Positions 10,403 to 19,811 of a DNA stretch of 64,000 bases are shown here, piece by piece. Source of the stretch: Bifidobacterium eulemuris (GTDB lineage: Bacteria; Actinomycetota; Actinomycetes; Actinomycetales; Bifidobacteriaceae); assembly GCF_014898155.1 (NCBI RefSeq), contig NZ_CP062938.1, positions 2,604,001 to 2,668,000 on the forward strand. Direction: 5' to 3'. The notes below the pieces were generated by a model, which saw only the letters and a program-made list of their open reading frames with translations, was not told the origin of the DNA and made no database searches. A program made the position numbers and the translations under genes. How positions within the stretch are numbered: the first letter of the stretch is position 1; every line of letters starts with the position of its first letter.

Positions 10403-12736
10403 ATGGCCGAGAACACAGCCACCCTGCCCTACAAAAACCCCGATCTTCCGGTCGAGGAGCGCATCGCGGACCTTTTGGGCCGCATGACCCTCGAGGAGAA
10501 GGTCGGCCAGATGATGCAGCTCGACGCCCGCAGCGGAGACCTGGACGATCTGATTGTCGGCAAGCACGTCGGTTCCATCCTGCACACCAGCCCCGAGGAT
10601 CTGCCCCGCGCTGTGGAGACGGTGAACACCAAAACCCGCCTCGGCATCCCGCTGGTCATCGGCGACGACTGCATCCACGGCTACTCGTTCTGGCCGGGAG
10701 CCACGATCTTCCCCGAACAGCTCGGCATGGCCGTCAGCTGGGACAGCGAGAAAATCGAGGCGATGGGCCGCGCCACCGCCGAGGAGGTCTCCACCACCGG
10801 CGTGCATTGGACCTTCTCCCCGGTGCTGTGCATCGGACGCGACACCCGTTGGGGACGCGTGGGCGAGACCTTCGGCGAGGATCCGATGCTGATCGGCGAA
10901 CTTGCCTCCGCCATCGTCAAGGGCTATCAGGGCGGCGCCAAGGCGGGCGAGCCGCTCGCCAAGGACGCGATCCTCGCCTGCGCTAAGCATTTCGCCGGAT
11001 ACTCCGAAACCCAAGGCGGCCGTGACGCCTCCGAGGCCGATCTGAGCCACCGCAAGCTCGAATCCTGGTTCCTGCCGCCGTTCGAACGCGTCGCCAAGGA
11101 AGGCTGCGGCACGTTCATGCTCGGCTATGAATCCATCGAAGGCGTGCCGGTCACCTTCAACAAGTGGCTGCTGAGTGACAAGCTGCGCGGCGCGTGGAAC
11201 TACCAGGGCACGCTCATCACCGATTGGGACAACGTCGGCCGCTCGGTATGGGAGCAGCACGTCAAGCCCGACTACGTGCATGCGGCCGCCGACGCGGTCA
11301 AGGCCGGCAATGATCTGGTCATGACCACGCCGCAGTTCTACGAGGGTGCCATTGAGGCCGTCAATACCGGTCTGCTCGACGAGTCGTTGATCGACGCCGC
11401 CGTGGAGCGCATCCTCGCGCTCAAGTTCCGCCTTGGACTGTTCGAGGATCCGCGCCTGCCCGATTCCGAACGCATCAAAGCCGTCATCGGCTCCGACGAG
11501 CACCAGCGTCTCAATCTCGAGCTCACCCGCGAATCCGTGGCGCTGCTCAAGAACGACGGCGCGCTGCCGTTCGCTCCTGGCAAGGCGAAGCGCATCGCCG
11601 TGGTCGGCCCTCTCGCCGACGACGCGCAAACCCAGCTCGGCGACTGGGCGGGCAGCTCCGGACAGGTCAACTGGATGCCCGAGGGCCATCCGCGCGAGAT
11701 GATCACCACCGTGCTCGACGGCGTCAAGACGATCGCCGGCGAGGCCGGAGCCGAAGTCGTCTACTCGCGCGGCGCCAACATCATCGACCTTGTGCCCGAT
11801 CCCGAAGGCGAGTTCTATCCCGACGGACAGCCCCGTCCGAAGATCGGCGTCGCGGCCCCCGTCGACCAGGCGCTGCTCGATGAGGCCGTGGCCAACGCCC
11901 GCCAATCCGACCTGATCGTGGCCGTGGTGGGCGATGTGATCCAGCTCATCGGCGAGGGGTGCTCCACCGGCACGCTGGAACTCGTGGGCGGTCAGAACGC
12001 GCTGATCGACGCGCTCGCCGCCGTCGCCAAGGAGACCGGCAAGCCCTTCGTCGTGGTGCTGGTCAGCTCCAAGCCCCAGGTGATGCCGGCCAGCGTGGTC
12101 GGTGGATACGGCGTGGCCGATAAGCCTTCCGACTCCGGCGTGAGCGCCTTCCTGTGGGCGCCGAGCCCCGGCATGAAGGGCGGGCAGGCCATCGCCGAAA
12201 TCATCTTCGGCCTGACCGAACCCTCCGGCCGTCTGCCGATCACCTTCCCGCGCCATGCGGGCCAGCTGCCGGTCTACTACAACCAGATCCGCGGCCAGCA
12301 CGGCAACCGTTACGCCGACCTCACCCAGGATCCGGCGTACGCGTTCGGCGAAGGCCTGAGCTACACGACCTTCGAATACGGCGACGTGGCGATCACCAAC
12401 GCCAACGAATCCAAGCCATTCGTCGAAACCGACACTGTGCACGCCGAGATCACCCTGACCAATACGGGCGATCGCCCCGGCACCGAGATCGTGCAGGCCT
12501 ACATCGGTGACATCGTCACCTCCTACAGCTGGACCGACCGCGAGCTCAAAGCCTTCAAACGCGTGGAACTTGCGCCGGGGGAGAGTCGGACCGTCTCCTT
12601 CGACATTCCGGTCGCGGACTGCACCATCGTTGACGCGGACGCCAACCGCATCGTCGAAGCCGGCGAATTCGAGCTGCTCATCGGACATTCGTCGCGCCGC
12701 GAGGATCTCAAGCGCGCCACGTTCACGGTCGCTTAA
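10403..12736 (+). CDS. GH3 beta-glucosidase/xylosidase family enzyme
   Basis: 777-residue cytoplasmic glycoside hydrolase of family 3 in the usual order: N-terminal TIM-barrel domain (about 20-370), alpha/beta sandwich domain (about 390-630), and a C-terminal fibronectin-III-like domain (about 690-775). The nucleophile Asp is D274 in ITDWDN; the KHF and RDASE substrate-site motifs are present. No signal peptide is seen. The start at 10403 has GAGGAAGG upstream. Likely removes terminal beta-linked glucose or related sugars from imported oligosaccharides. A GH1 gene follows on the same strand, and an MFS carrier is divergent. Exact specificity cannot be read from sequence. Confidence 0.93.
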   Translation: MAENTATLPYKNPDLPVEERIADLLGRMTLEEKVGQMMQLDARSGDLDDLIVGKHVGSILHTSPEDLPRAVETVNTKTRLGIPLVIGDDCIHGYSFWPGATIFPEQLGMAVSWDSEKIEAMGRATAEEVSTTGVHWTFSPVLCIGRDTRWGRVGETFGEDPMLIGELASAIVKGYQGGAKAGEPLAKDAILACAKHFAGYSETQGGRDASEADLSHRKLESWFLPPFERVAKEGCGTFMLGYESIEGVPVTFNKWLLSDKLRGAWNYQGTLITDWDNVGRSVWEQHVKPDYVHAAADAVKAGNDLVMTTPQFYEGAIEAVNTGLLDESLIDAAVERILALKFRLGLFEDPRLPDSERIKAVIGSDEHQRLNLELTRESVALLKNDGALPFAPGKAKRIAVVGPLADDAQTQLGDWAGSSGQVNWMPEGHPREMITTVLDGVKTIAGEAGAEVVYSRGANIIDLVPDPEGEFYPDGQPRPKIGVAAPVDQALLDEAVANARQSDLIVAVVGDVIQLIGEGCSTGTLELVGGQNALIDALAAVAKETGKPFVVVLVSSKPQVMPASVVGGYGVADKPSDSGVSAFLWAPSPGMKGGQAIAEIIFGLTEPSGRLPITFPRHAGQLPVYYNQIRGQHGNRYADLTQDPAYAFGEGLSYTTFEYGDVAITNANESKPFVETDTVHAEITLTNTGDRPGTEIVQAYIGDIVTSYSWTDRELKAFKRVELAPGESRTVSFDIPVADCTIVDADANRIVEAGEFELLIGHSSRREDLKRATFTVA

Positions 12737-12789
12737 TACCCGTCCGCCCCGTTGCAAGACGGTTGGCGAAACGCCCATCCGGGTTGAAC

Positions 12790-12824
12790 GCGACGGCCGC
12801 CGAACAGGATTCGGCGGCCGTCGC
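12790..12824 (+). terminator. GC-rich perfect hairpin between GH3 and GH1 genes
   Basis: Perfect 15-base arms (GCGACGGCCGCCGAA and its complement) around a 5-base loop, with no T-run. It may attenuate or protect the upstream transcript; the GH1 Shine-Dalgarno begins 16 bases after it. Confidence 0.6.
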
Positions 12825-12859
12825 CCATATGCGTGCATACAAGGAAGGAATGGAAACCA

Positions 12860-14068
12860 ATGACGTACGATGACGAGCTCGCGGCCCGATATCCCGCAGG
12901 TTTTCTCTGGGGAGCGGCCACCGCCGCCCACCAGATCGAAGGCAACAACATCAACTCGGACTGGTGGGCGAGGGAGCATGCCGTGCCCGCGTCGGTGAAG
13001 GAGCCGTCCGGCGACGCCGTGGACAGCTACCACCGCTTCGACGAAGACATCCGACTGCTGGCCGACGCCGGACTGCGGACCTATCGCTTCTCCGTGGAAT
13101 GGGCCCGCATCGAACCCGCGCCGGGATGCTTCTCGAACGCCGAACTCGCGCATTACCGCAGGATGATCGAGGCATGCGTCACCGCAGGAGTCGAACCGAT
13201 GGTGACGCTGATGCATTTCACCACGCCGCAATGGTTCGCGCAGTCCGGCGGATGGACGCAGGAGCGTGCCGTCGAACTGTTCGTCCGCTACGTGCGGCGA
13301 GTGATGGGCATCCTCGGCGATGACGTCCGGCTGGTGTGCACGATCAACGAACCGAATATCGCGTCGATGATGGCGCGGTTCCATGACGAGTCGGCCGACC
13401 TGCAGGCCGCCGGCCTCCCCGAACCCGACATGGCCATCGCCGAAGCGTTGCGGGACGCGCATAAGGCCGCGGTTTCGGTATTGCGGGAGGGCGGCTATCA
13501 GGCCGGTTGGTCGGTGGCCACCCAAGCGTTCTATGCCGATGCCTGTGAGGACCGTGACGGCGCGCCGACCGCCGACGAGGTGCTGCGGGCGTACGCCTGG
13601 CCTCGCGAACGGTGGTTCATCGACGCGGCCCGCGGCGACGACTTCATCGGCGTGCAGGCGTACACGCGCACCCGCATCACCGCCTCCGGCCCGCAGCCGG
13701 TGCCGGATGGCGCGGAGCTCACCAAAAACGGCTGGGAATACTATCCTCAGGCGTCGGGCGACGGCATCGACCTGGTGCGCGCCATGCTGCCCGATATGCC
13801 GATCTACATCACCGAGAACGGCATCGCCACCGACGACGACGCGCGGCGCGTCGACTATCTGCGCGGCTCGCTGACCGCGATCGCCGACCGGATCGAAGGC
13901 GGTGCCGATGTGCGCGGCTTCTACTGCTGGTCGTTGCTGGACAATTACGAATGGGGCGATTTCGCGCCGACCTTCGGTCTGATCGCCGTCGACCGCGAGA
14001 CGTTCGAACGCACGGCGAAGCCCAGCCTCGGCTGGCTCGGTCAGATCGCGCAGCGGTGCCGCGAATAG
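12860..14068 (+). CDS. GH1 beta-glucosidase family enzyme
   Basis: 402-residue cytoplasmic family 1 hydrolase. The N-terminal signature FLWGAATAAHQIEG is present, with acid/base Glu164 in TINEPN and nucleophile Glu319 in ITENG, so both retaining-mechanism residues are kept. It is slightly shorter than common GH1 enzymes (about 440-480). The ATG at 12860 is placed by AAGGAAGG nine bases upstream. It lies 123 bp after the GH3 gene and probably shares its promoter, although a strong hairpin sits in the gap. Its last 28 bases overlap the convergent MerR gene. Beta-glucoside or beta-galactoside hydrolysis is the family expectation. Confidence 0.93.
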   Translation: MTYDDELAARYPAGFLWGAATAAHQIEGNNINSDWWAREHAVPASVKEPSGDAVDSYHRFDEDIRLLADAGLRTYRFSVEWARIEPAPGCFSNAELAHYRRMIEACVTAGVEPMVTLMHFTTPQWFAQSGGWTQERAVELFVRYVRRVMGILGDDVRLVCTINEPNIASMMARFHDESADLQAAGLPEPDMAIAEALRDAHKAAVSVLREGGYQAGWSVATQAFYADACEDRDGAPTADEVLRAYAWPRERWFIDAARGDDFIGVQAYTRTRITASGPQPVPDGAELTKNGWEYYPQASGDGIDLVRAMLPDMPIYITENGIATDDDARRVDYLRGSLTAIADRIEGGADVRGFYCWSLLDNYEWGDFAPTFGLIAVDRETFERTAKPSLGWLGQIAQRCRE

Positions 14069-14868
14069 CGGATCGACACCTTGCCGCGTGACGCGCGGCT
14101 GCCCCAGATCTCCGTCATGGTGGCGTGGGGCCATTGTTCGGGATCATCGCGCATCGTCATGGCGAAACCCTCGTCGAAGCACTGCGAAAGGCGGTCGCGT
14201 TCGATCGCCATGCTTTGCGCGGGTCCTCCCGCGGGGTTGAGCACGGTGATCGACCCGTCGAAACGGTACGGGCCGTCGGGCGCGTCCTGCGGGTCGAACT
14301 GGTGGTAGGCCCACGCGCGCTCGTGAAGATGGTCGATGAGGATGCCACGCCGAAGCAGGGGCGTGGCATCGGCCTTGCGCATGGCGTCGCGCAACGCCGA
14401 CATGGTGCGCAGATACCGTTTGATGGCGAACGGTTGGTCGTAGGCCCAAGGTTTGGCCGCCAGCCAGGTGGGCCGCAGGTCCGACGAGACCACGCCGTCC
14501 TCGGGAGTCTGCGCCTTGCGGACGATCTCATCCAGATAATCGTTGAGACTGGCCTGCTGTTTGCGCAGGCGCGCGATCTCGTCATCCACCCGGGCGCGGC
14601 TGGCGCTCAGCACGCCGCGCCAATCCAACGTGCCGTCCTCCAAACGATGTCGTTCCAGCGAGTCCAACGGCATGCCGGTCGCCAGGCAGATGCGCACGAC
14701 GTCAAGCTCCAGCACCTGGTCGGGGGAGTAGTAGCGGTAGCCGGTCTGCGCGTCCACGACCTCGGGCTTGAGGATGCCGTGCGCGTCGTAATAGCGCAGC
14801 GCCTTCGTGGTGATTCCGTCCAGTTTGGCGACCTCGCCGATCGTCAGCAGCTCGTCATCGTCGGCCAC
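14041..14868 (-). CDS. MerR-family regulator of the SDR operon
   Basis: 275-residue regulator. An N-terminal MerR winged helix-turn-helix (ELLTIGEVAKLDGITTKALRYYD, then GYRYYSPDQ) is followed by a coiled segment and a C-terminal effector domain of unknown ligand. The GTG start at 14868 is chosen because AAGGAGG sits five bases upstream. The C-terminus overlaps the convergent GH1 gene by 28 bases. It is divergent from the SDR gene at 14973, and the shared gap holds a MerR-type promoter with a 19-bp spacer and central palindrome, so it likely represses, and on effector binding activates, that operon. Confidence 0.88.
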   Translation of the reverse strand: MADDDELLTIGEVAKLDGITTKALRYYDAHGILKPEVVDAQTGYRYYSPDQVLELDVVRICLATGMPLDSLERHRLEDGTLDWRGVLSASRARVDDEIARLRKQQASLNDYLDEIVRKAQTPEDGVVSSDLRPTWLAAKPWAYDQPFAIKRYLRTMSALRDAMRKADATPLLRRGILIDHLHERAWAYHQFDPQDAPDGPYRFDGSITVLNPAGGPAQSMAIERDRLSQCFDEGFAMTMRDDPEQWPHATMTEIWGSRASRGKVSIRYSRHRCAI

Positions 14869-14878
14869 GCGCACCTCC

Positions 14879-14909
14879 TTGACCTTGCCCCTGGGGCAAA
14901 GTCTAGCAT
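14879..14909 (+). promoter_or_regulatory. MerR-type promoter with 19-bp spacer
   Basis: -35 TTGACC (14879-14884) and -10 TAGCAT (14904-14909) are separated by 19 bp, too long for normal sigma-70 use. The spacer holds a perfect 7-1-7 palindrome TTGCCCC-T-GGGGCAA (14885-14899). This is the classic arrangement on which MerR proteins untwist DNA. It points toward the SDR gene at 14973. Confidence 0.8.
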
Positions 14910-14972
14910 TCCGGATGTCGCTCCGAACGAAGACGGTACGGGGCAAGCCGCATATACAAGGAGGTAGCTGCC

Positions 14973-15827
14973 ATGCAGGCGGAAGAGAAACGTGATTGGC
15001 TGGGCATCGCGGGGGATGTCTGCGTGGTGACCGGCGCGGTGGGCGGCATGGGCACCGCGATCTGCGGGGAGCTGGCCAAGTCCGGGGCGCGGCTGGCCAT
15101 GGTCGACGTGTCCGAGGAGGCCACCCGGCAGTTCGCCGACGAGATCGGCTCGACCTATGGTGTGGAGGCCAGGGGGTATGGTTGCGACATCTCCGACGCC
15201 GACGACGTCGCCATCCTCAAAGACAAGGTGCTCGCCGATTTCGGCACCGTGGACGTGCTGGTCAACACGGTCGGCATCCTGCGCTTCGCGCCCCTGGAAG
15301 ATCTGCCGCTTGACGACTGGCGCGACGTGGTCAACGTGAACCTCACCGGCGCGTTCATCCTTTCGCAGGCTTTCGGCAAGGTGATGCTGGAGCATAGGTC
15401 CGGACGCATCGTCCACATCTCCACGGTCGCCTCGCATTCGCCGGAGACCTTCTCCGGCGCGTACTCCTGCGCGAAGGCGGGACTGGGCATGTTGTCCAAA
15501 ATGCTCGCCGCCGAATGGGGGCCGTTCGGCATCCGCAGCAACTGCGTGTGCCCCTGTTTCGTCAAAACGCCTATGTCGGCGTCGTTCTACGCCGACCCGA
15601 AGGTGACCGAGGAACGGGAACGGCTTATCGCCTCGCGCCGCATCGGCGAGGTGGAGGACATCGCCAACGCCGTGGCGTTCCTGGCGAGCCCGCGTTCCGA
15701 CTTCGTCAACGGCGACGAGATCAGCGTCGACGGAGGTTTCCACCTGATGATGGGGGATCTGACGCCCAAGCCGGGCGGCCGCCGCCAGTTCGCCGTCAAT
15801 TCGCTGAAGCAACGCGGACTGATCTGA
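14973..15827 (+). CDS. Short-chain dehydrogenase/reductase
   Basis: 284-residue classical SDR oxidoreductase. The Rossmann glycine motif TGAVGGMG is at residues 20-27, followed by NTVG for NNAG, the catalytic Ser in ISTVAS, and the Tyr-x3-Lys pair in YSCAK. It reversibly oxidises an alcohol, probably on a sugar, polyol or cyclitol, with NAD(P). The ATG has AAGGAGG eight bases upstream. It is the first gene of a probable operon with an OFA-type transporter and a Gfo/Idh dehydrogenase, under a MerR-type promoter. Two dehydrogenases plus one carrier suggest uptake and oxidation of a small polyol or acid; the substrate is unknown. Confidence 0.9.
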   Translation: MQAEEKRDWLGIAGDVCVVTGAVGGMGTAICGELAKSGARLAMVDVSEEATRQFADEIGSTYGVEARGYGCDISDADDVAILKDKVLADFGTVDVLVNTVGILRFAPLEDLPLDDWRDVVNVNLTGAFILSQAFGKVMLEHRSGRIVHISTVASHSPETFSGAYSCAKAGLGMLSKMLAAEWGPFGIRSNCVCPCFVKTPMSASFYADPKVTEERERLIASRRIGEVEDIANAVAFLASPRSDFVNGDEISVDGGFHLMMGDLTPKPGGRRQFAVNSLKQRGLI

Positions 15828-15948
15828 GCCCATGCTTCGGGGCGTGAGACCGGCGGCACCCATCCCGCGTGCGATCGCCGCCGGCGAACCCATATCGAAC
15901 CCATATCGAATCGTCAACATTCCAATACCTGATATCAAGGAGCAATAC

Positions 15949-17232
15949 GTGTCTTCGACAACCACGGCCGTCGCCTCGCCCAAAGAGGCCAACCGATACG
16001 GCGTGCTGGCCGCCGCCTTCGTGGTCATGTTCTTCGTGGCCTCCATCGCCCTGTTCAGCGTGTTCCTCACGCCGCTGAGCGAACAGCACGGGTGGAGCAC
16101 CGCCGAGGTGAGCCTGTCGTATTCGATCTTCCAGACGGTGATGGCCGTCACCGGCATCTTCTCCGGCCGGATCTGCGACAAATTCGGTCCGCGCAAGGTG
16201 ATGCTCATCGGCGGCTTCGTCTTCGGTCTCGGCTGGTTCCTGACCGGCATGGCCGGCAGCGTCCCGATGCTGTACCTGTTCCACGGCCTGATCGCTGGCA
16301 TGGGCAACGGTCTGGTCTACAATCCTGCGCTGACCACCGCGCAACGCTGGTTCCCCGACATCCGCGGCAAGGCCTCGGGCATCCTGCTGGCCGCCGCGGC
16401 CATCGGCCCGGCCACGCTTTCGCCGATCGCGAGCCTGCTGTCCAGCACCTTCGGCGTCTCGACCGCATTGAAGATTCTCGGCGTGACCTTCTGGGCGGCC
16501 ATCACTCTGGGGGCGCTGTTCGTCTCGCCGGCACCGGCCAACTACCAGCCGAACGGCTGGAATCCGCCCGACGAGAGCAAATCGGACAAAGCGCGGGTGC
16601 CCGTGGACGGCTTCGACTGGAAGGGCATGCTGTCCACGCCGCGCTTCTACGTGCTGCTGCTGATCTACGCCGCGGCCGCGACCGCCGGCACCATGCTGGT
16701 CGGCGCGCTCTCCTCGATCGCACAGGAACAGGTCGGCGCCGTGGGCGCGATGAGCGCCGCCGCGTTCGGTGCCATGGTGGTGTCCATCAACACCTTGTCC
16801 AACTTCGTGGGGCGCTTGGCATTCGGCGCGTTCTACGACAGGTTCGGCGCGTTCCGCTGCCTGTCCGTGATGCTGGTGGTGACCGCCGCCGCGATGGTCG
16901 CGATGTCGTTCGCCACGACCGCGCCGTTCTTCATCGGATGCGTGATCGTGTTGGGCTGCGCGTTCGGCGCGCTGCTGGTGATCTATCCGCCATTGACCGG
17001 TGAGACCTTCGGCGCCACACATTTGGGCATCAACTACGGCATCATGTTCCTCGGCTACGCGCTCGGCGCGTGGATCGGGCCCCGCATCGCCACCAGCCTG
17101 CACAGCGAGGCGTTCGGTTACCGATACGCCTTCTACGCGGCCGCGGCGATCACCGTGATCGGCCTGGTCGTGACCCTGCTGCTCGCCGCCAAGGTCAGGC
17201 GCGCCGGCACCATGCGCGCTCCCCGCCGTTGA
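15949..17232 (+). CDS. OFA-like MFS transporter (oxalate/formate antiporter family)
   Basis: 427-residue, 12-segment major facilitator protein resembling the oxalate:formate antiporter group (early STAEVSLSYSIFQ segment, DKFGPRKVM between segments 2 and 3, and a later NFVGRLAFG motif). The GTG start at 15949 is chosen because AAGGAG lies eight bases upstream; the reading frame is open for 39 more codons upstream, into the SDR stop region, without a better site. It lies between the SDR and Gfo/Idh genes, so its substrate is probably what those dehydrogenases oxidise, likely a small organic acid or polyol. Confidence 0.85.
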   Translation: MSSTTTAVASPKEANRYGVLAAAFVVMFFVASIALFSVFLTPLSEQHGWSTAEVSLSYSIFQTVMAVTGIFSGRICDKFGPRKVMLIGGFVFGLGWFLTGMAGSVPMLYLFHGLIAGMGNGLVYNPALTTAQRWFPDIRGKASGILLAAAAIGPATLSPIASLLSSTFGVSTALKILGVTFWAAITLGALFVSPAPANYQPNGWNPPDESKSDKARVPVDGFDWKGMLSTPRFYVLLLIYAAAATAGTMLVGALSSIAQEQVGAVGAMSAAAFGAMVVSINTLSNFVGRLAFGAFYDRFGAFRCLSVMLVVTAAAMVAMSFATTAPFFIGCVIVLGCAFGALLVIYPPLTGETFGATHLGINYGIMFLGYALGAWIGPRIATSLHSEAFGYRYAFYAAAAITVIGLVVTLLLAAKVRRAGTMRAPRR

Positions 17233-17280
17233 CGATTCCATCCAACTCGATCCACACCCACACACAAAGGAGCCATCATC

Positions 17281-18318
17281 ATGACCGAACAGCTCAGACT
17301 CGCCGTCGTCGGCGCCGGTGCCATGGGCCGCGACCATATCCGCTACATCCAAGACGATCCGGGCTCCACGCTCGCCGCCATCGCCGACCCCACGGACGAG
17401 GCGCACGCGCTCGCCGACTCCCTTGGCGTGCCGTGGTTCGCCGACTGCGAGGACATGGCAGGCGCGGGTGGACTCGACGGCGTGGTCATCGCCTCGCCGA
17501 ACCATCTGCATCTGGCGAACGCCCGCGCCGCGATCGCCCACGGCATCCCCGCGCTGGTGGAGAAGCCGATCAGCGACGACCTCGACGACGCGCGCGCCTT
17601 CGCCGCCGAGGCTCGTTCGTCTGGCGTGCCCGTGCTGGTGGGCCAGCATCGTCGGCACAACCCCAAGGCGCGCCGCGCCAAGGAGATCATCGATTCCGGC
17701 GCGCTCGGCACCATCGTCGCGGTGTCGGTGCATTACGGCATCTACAAGCCGGACGGCTACTTCGATATTCCGTGGCGTCGCCAGAAGGGCGCGGGGCCAA
17801 TCCTCGTGAACATGGTGCATGACGTGGATATGCTGCGCTTCCTGTTCGGCGAGCCGACGGAGATCCAAGGCATGGCCGCCAACCGGGCTCGCGGCTTCGA
17901 GGTGGAGGACACCGCCGTGGTCAACGTGCGCTTCGCCAACGGCACGCTTGGATCGATCACCCTCTCCGACGCGGCGGCCAGCCCCTGGAACTGGGAATCG
18001 ACCGCCCGCGAGAATCCCTTCTTCGCGCCCTTCGACACGGACGCCTACTACATCATGGGCACCAAGGGATCGCTGTCGATGCCGCAGCTCAAGCTGTTCA
18101 CCCACGATGGCGGCGTGAGCGACTGGACCAAGCCGTTCGTCTGCGAGATCCAGGGCGTGCGAGAAGGCTTGCCTCACCGTCTGCAGCTCAAGCATTTCCT
18201 CGAGGTGATCCGCGGCGAGGCGAACCCGCTGGTCACTCCGGAGGATGCCATCAAATCGCTGGAGGTGCTGAACGCCATCAAACGCGCCGCCGACGAAGGC
18301 GAGATGATCCGGCTGTAG
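17281..18318 (+). CDS. Gfo/Idh/MocA-family oxidoreductase
   Basis: 345-residue NAD(P)-dependent dehydrogenase. The N-terminal Rossmann motif VVGAGAMG, the EKPIS motif (the conserved EKP lysine), and the family C-terminal domain with a VHDVDMLR histidine/aspartate motif are visible. Members oxidise inositols, glucose-fructose pairs or sugar derivatives. AAAGGAGCC precedes the ATG. It is the third gene of the MerR-controlled cluster, 48 bases after the transporter. It converges on a LacI-family gene across a hairpin. Confidence 0.92.
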   Translation: MTEQLRLAVVGAGAMGRDHIRYIQDDPGSTLAAIADPTDEAHALADSLGVPWFADCEDMAGAGGLDGVVIASPNHLHLANARAAIAHGIPALVEKPISDDLDDARAFAAEARSSGVPVLVGQHRRHNPKARRAKEIIDSGALGTIVAVSVHYGIYKPDGYFDIPWRRQKGAGPILVNMVHDVDMLRFLFGEPTEIQGMAANRARGFEVEDTAVVNVRFANGTLGSITLSDAAASPWNWESTARENPFFAPFDTDAYYIMGTKGSLSMPQLKLFTHDGGVSDWTKPFVCEIQGVREGLPHRLQLKHFLEVIRGEANPLVTPEDAIKSLEVLNAIKRAADEGEMIRL

Positions 18319-18341
18319 GCCGACGCGCGAACGCGCAGATG

Positions 18342-18375
18342 CGGCGGGCCGTCCACGCGATGTGGAGGTCCGCCG
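18342..18375. terminator. Hairpin between convergent dehydrogenase and LacI genes
   Basis: CGGCGG/CCGCCG outer arms and TCCAC/GTGGA inner arms with one bulge, followed by TTTC. Probably a shared bidirectional terminator. Confidence 0.55.
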
Positions 18376-18400
18376 TTTCGTATAACCGTGCGAAGGGCCG

Positions 18401-19471
18401 CTATCGCCGGGTGGAGGCGCGGCGGACCATCGTAGGGTCGAGCAAGGTGGAGCCGTGGATATGCGTGGGATTGTTGATCTCGTCGAGCATCGTCATCATG
18501 GCTTTGCGCCCCATATCCGCGCCCGGCGCAGAGACGACGGTGAGCGGTGTATTGCCGATGGCTTCGAGTCGTGAGTTCTCGGTGCCGATGACGCTGACGT
18601 CGCCGGGTATCGAACACAGGCCGCCATCCGTCAATCCCAACGTCAATCCCATCGCAAGCTGGTCTCCGCCCGCGACGATGCCGTCAGGCGGCAAGTCGCC
18701 ATCCTCGCCGTGGGATGTGGATGCCTGCTCGGCATGGGCATCGGCGAGCCGACGGCCGATCTCCATGCCGTCTTCAACCGCGAGTCCACCCGAATCGATT
18801 ATGGTGAGTGTCACGTCCGCGCTGGAGCGCATCACGGCCTGCTGCATGCCCAAGTAGCGGTCCTGGATCGACTCGTAGTCGAAGGAATGGGCGACGAACG
18901 CCAGTCGCCGGCATCCGGTGCGGATAAGCTCCTCGGCGGCGAGGCGTCCGCAGGCCACGTTGTTCTCCTGCACGCTGCAGACGGCGTTCTCTCCGGCGGG
19001 GGAGGTGTGGTCGAGCAGAATGATGGGTTTGCCCGCGGCGTCGGCGATGGCGATGTCCTCCCGCGGATCCTGCACGGTGGCGAGCATGATGCCTGCCACA
19101 TCGGGCATCTGCGCGAACAGGCGCACCAGTTCGTGCTGCCGGTCGAGGTCGGAGAAGGCGTTGGTCGCGATCACCTGCATGCCGTTGTCCTCGCACACCT
19201 CCTGGATCCCTTCGAAAATCGAGGTGAACAGGGAATGCTCGATGTCGGTCATCACATATCCGATCAGCGGTGTGGCGAGTGCCGAGGATGCGGCGGAAAC
19301 GGGCATGGCGCGTCGCGGCACATATCCGAGTTCGGCGATGGAGGCGCTGATCTTCGCCTTCAGGGTGTCGGAGACGCGTTCGGGATAGTTGAGGTAGTTC
19401 GACACGGTGCCGATGGACACTCCCGCATGTTTGGCGACATCCGACACCCCGATTTTCTTCGTTGATGGCAT
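18401..19471 (-). CDS. LacI-family transcriptional regulator
   Basis: 356-residue repressor. The N-terminal helix-turn-helix (VSDVAKHAGVSIGTVSNYLN, residues 9-28) and hinge are followed by a periplasmic-binding-protein-like sugar sensor with the usual DG-I-AGGDQLA and D-SVIGTEN motifs. The ATG at 19471 has AGGAGG six bases upstream; longer in-frame starts lack one. It is divergent from the MFS gene at 19812 that precedes the alpha-L-rhamnosidase, so it probably represses that cluster in the absence of rhamnose-containing sugar. TTGAAA-type palindromes in the shared gap are the candidate operators. Confidence 0.92.
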   Translation of the reverse strand: MPSTKKIGVSDVAKHAGVSIGTVSNYLNYPERVSDTLKAKISASIAELGYVPRRAMPVSAASSALATPLIGYVMTDIEHSLFTSIFEGIQEVCEDNGMQVIATNAFSDLDRQHELVRLFAQMPDVAGIMLATVQDPREDIAIADAAGKPIILLDHTSPAGENAVCSVQENNVACGRLAAEELIRTGCRRLAFVAHSFDYESIQDRYLGMQQAVMRSSADVTLTIIDSGGLAVEDGMEIGRRLADAHAEQASTSHGEDGDLPPDGIVAGGDQLAMGLTLGLTDGGLCSIPGDVSVIGTENSRLEAIGNTPLTVVSAPGADMGRKAMMTMLDEINNPTHIHGSTLLDPTMVRRASTRR

Positions 19472-19811
19472 GCGCGTCCTCCTGACTCGTCGCCGTGTGG
19501 GCGGGATGGGCTGATGTGTTCCACAATACGCCGAATCTCGTACGATGTCTTTGAAAACTTTCAACACGCCGAGTGGAAAGATTTGAATATTTCAAAATAT
19601 AGGAATACAATCAAGGATATCAAGGTGGAACGGAGAATATGCGACGAATTGCTCGCCTTCCCCGATAAAGCCAAGAGAACTCAAGAATAACAATGGTGTT
19701 GTTGTGAGATTGACTCACGGAACGTCTGTTGAATATCTTGAAGAGAATTGAAAATATCAATTCAGGTTTCAAGCCATGGTGGGCATGAAACACGAGGTGC
19801 AAGGAAAAGAT
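19472..19811. promoter_or_regulatory. LacI/MFS divergent control region with TTGAAA palindromes
   Basis: A 340-bp, clearly AT-rich gap. It contains TTGAAA-AC-TTTCAA (19551-19564), TTTGAA-TAT-TTCAAA (19582-19596), and AATTGA-N5-TCAATT (19746-19762). These spaced palindromes are candidate operators for the divergent LacI-family protein. No ORF with a ribosome site was seen. Confidence 0.55.

Noticed and set aside
10382..14134. 1250-codon open frame on the minus strand
   Set aside because: Antisense shadow of the GH3 and GH1 genes, caused by high GC; both plus-strand genes have catalytic motifs and ribosome sites.
15796..18195. 799-codon minus-strand frame
   Set aside because: Shadow of the OFA-type transporter and Gfo/Idh genes; low-complexity His/Arg/Gly-rich translation without any family motif.
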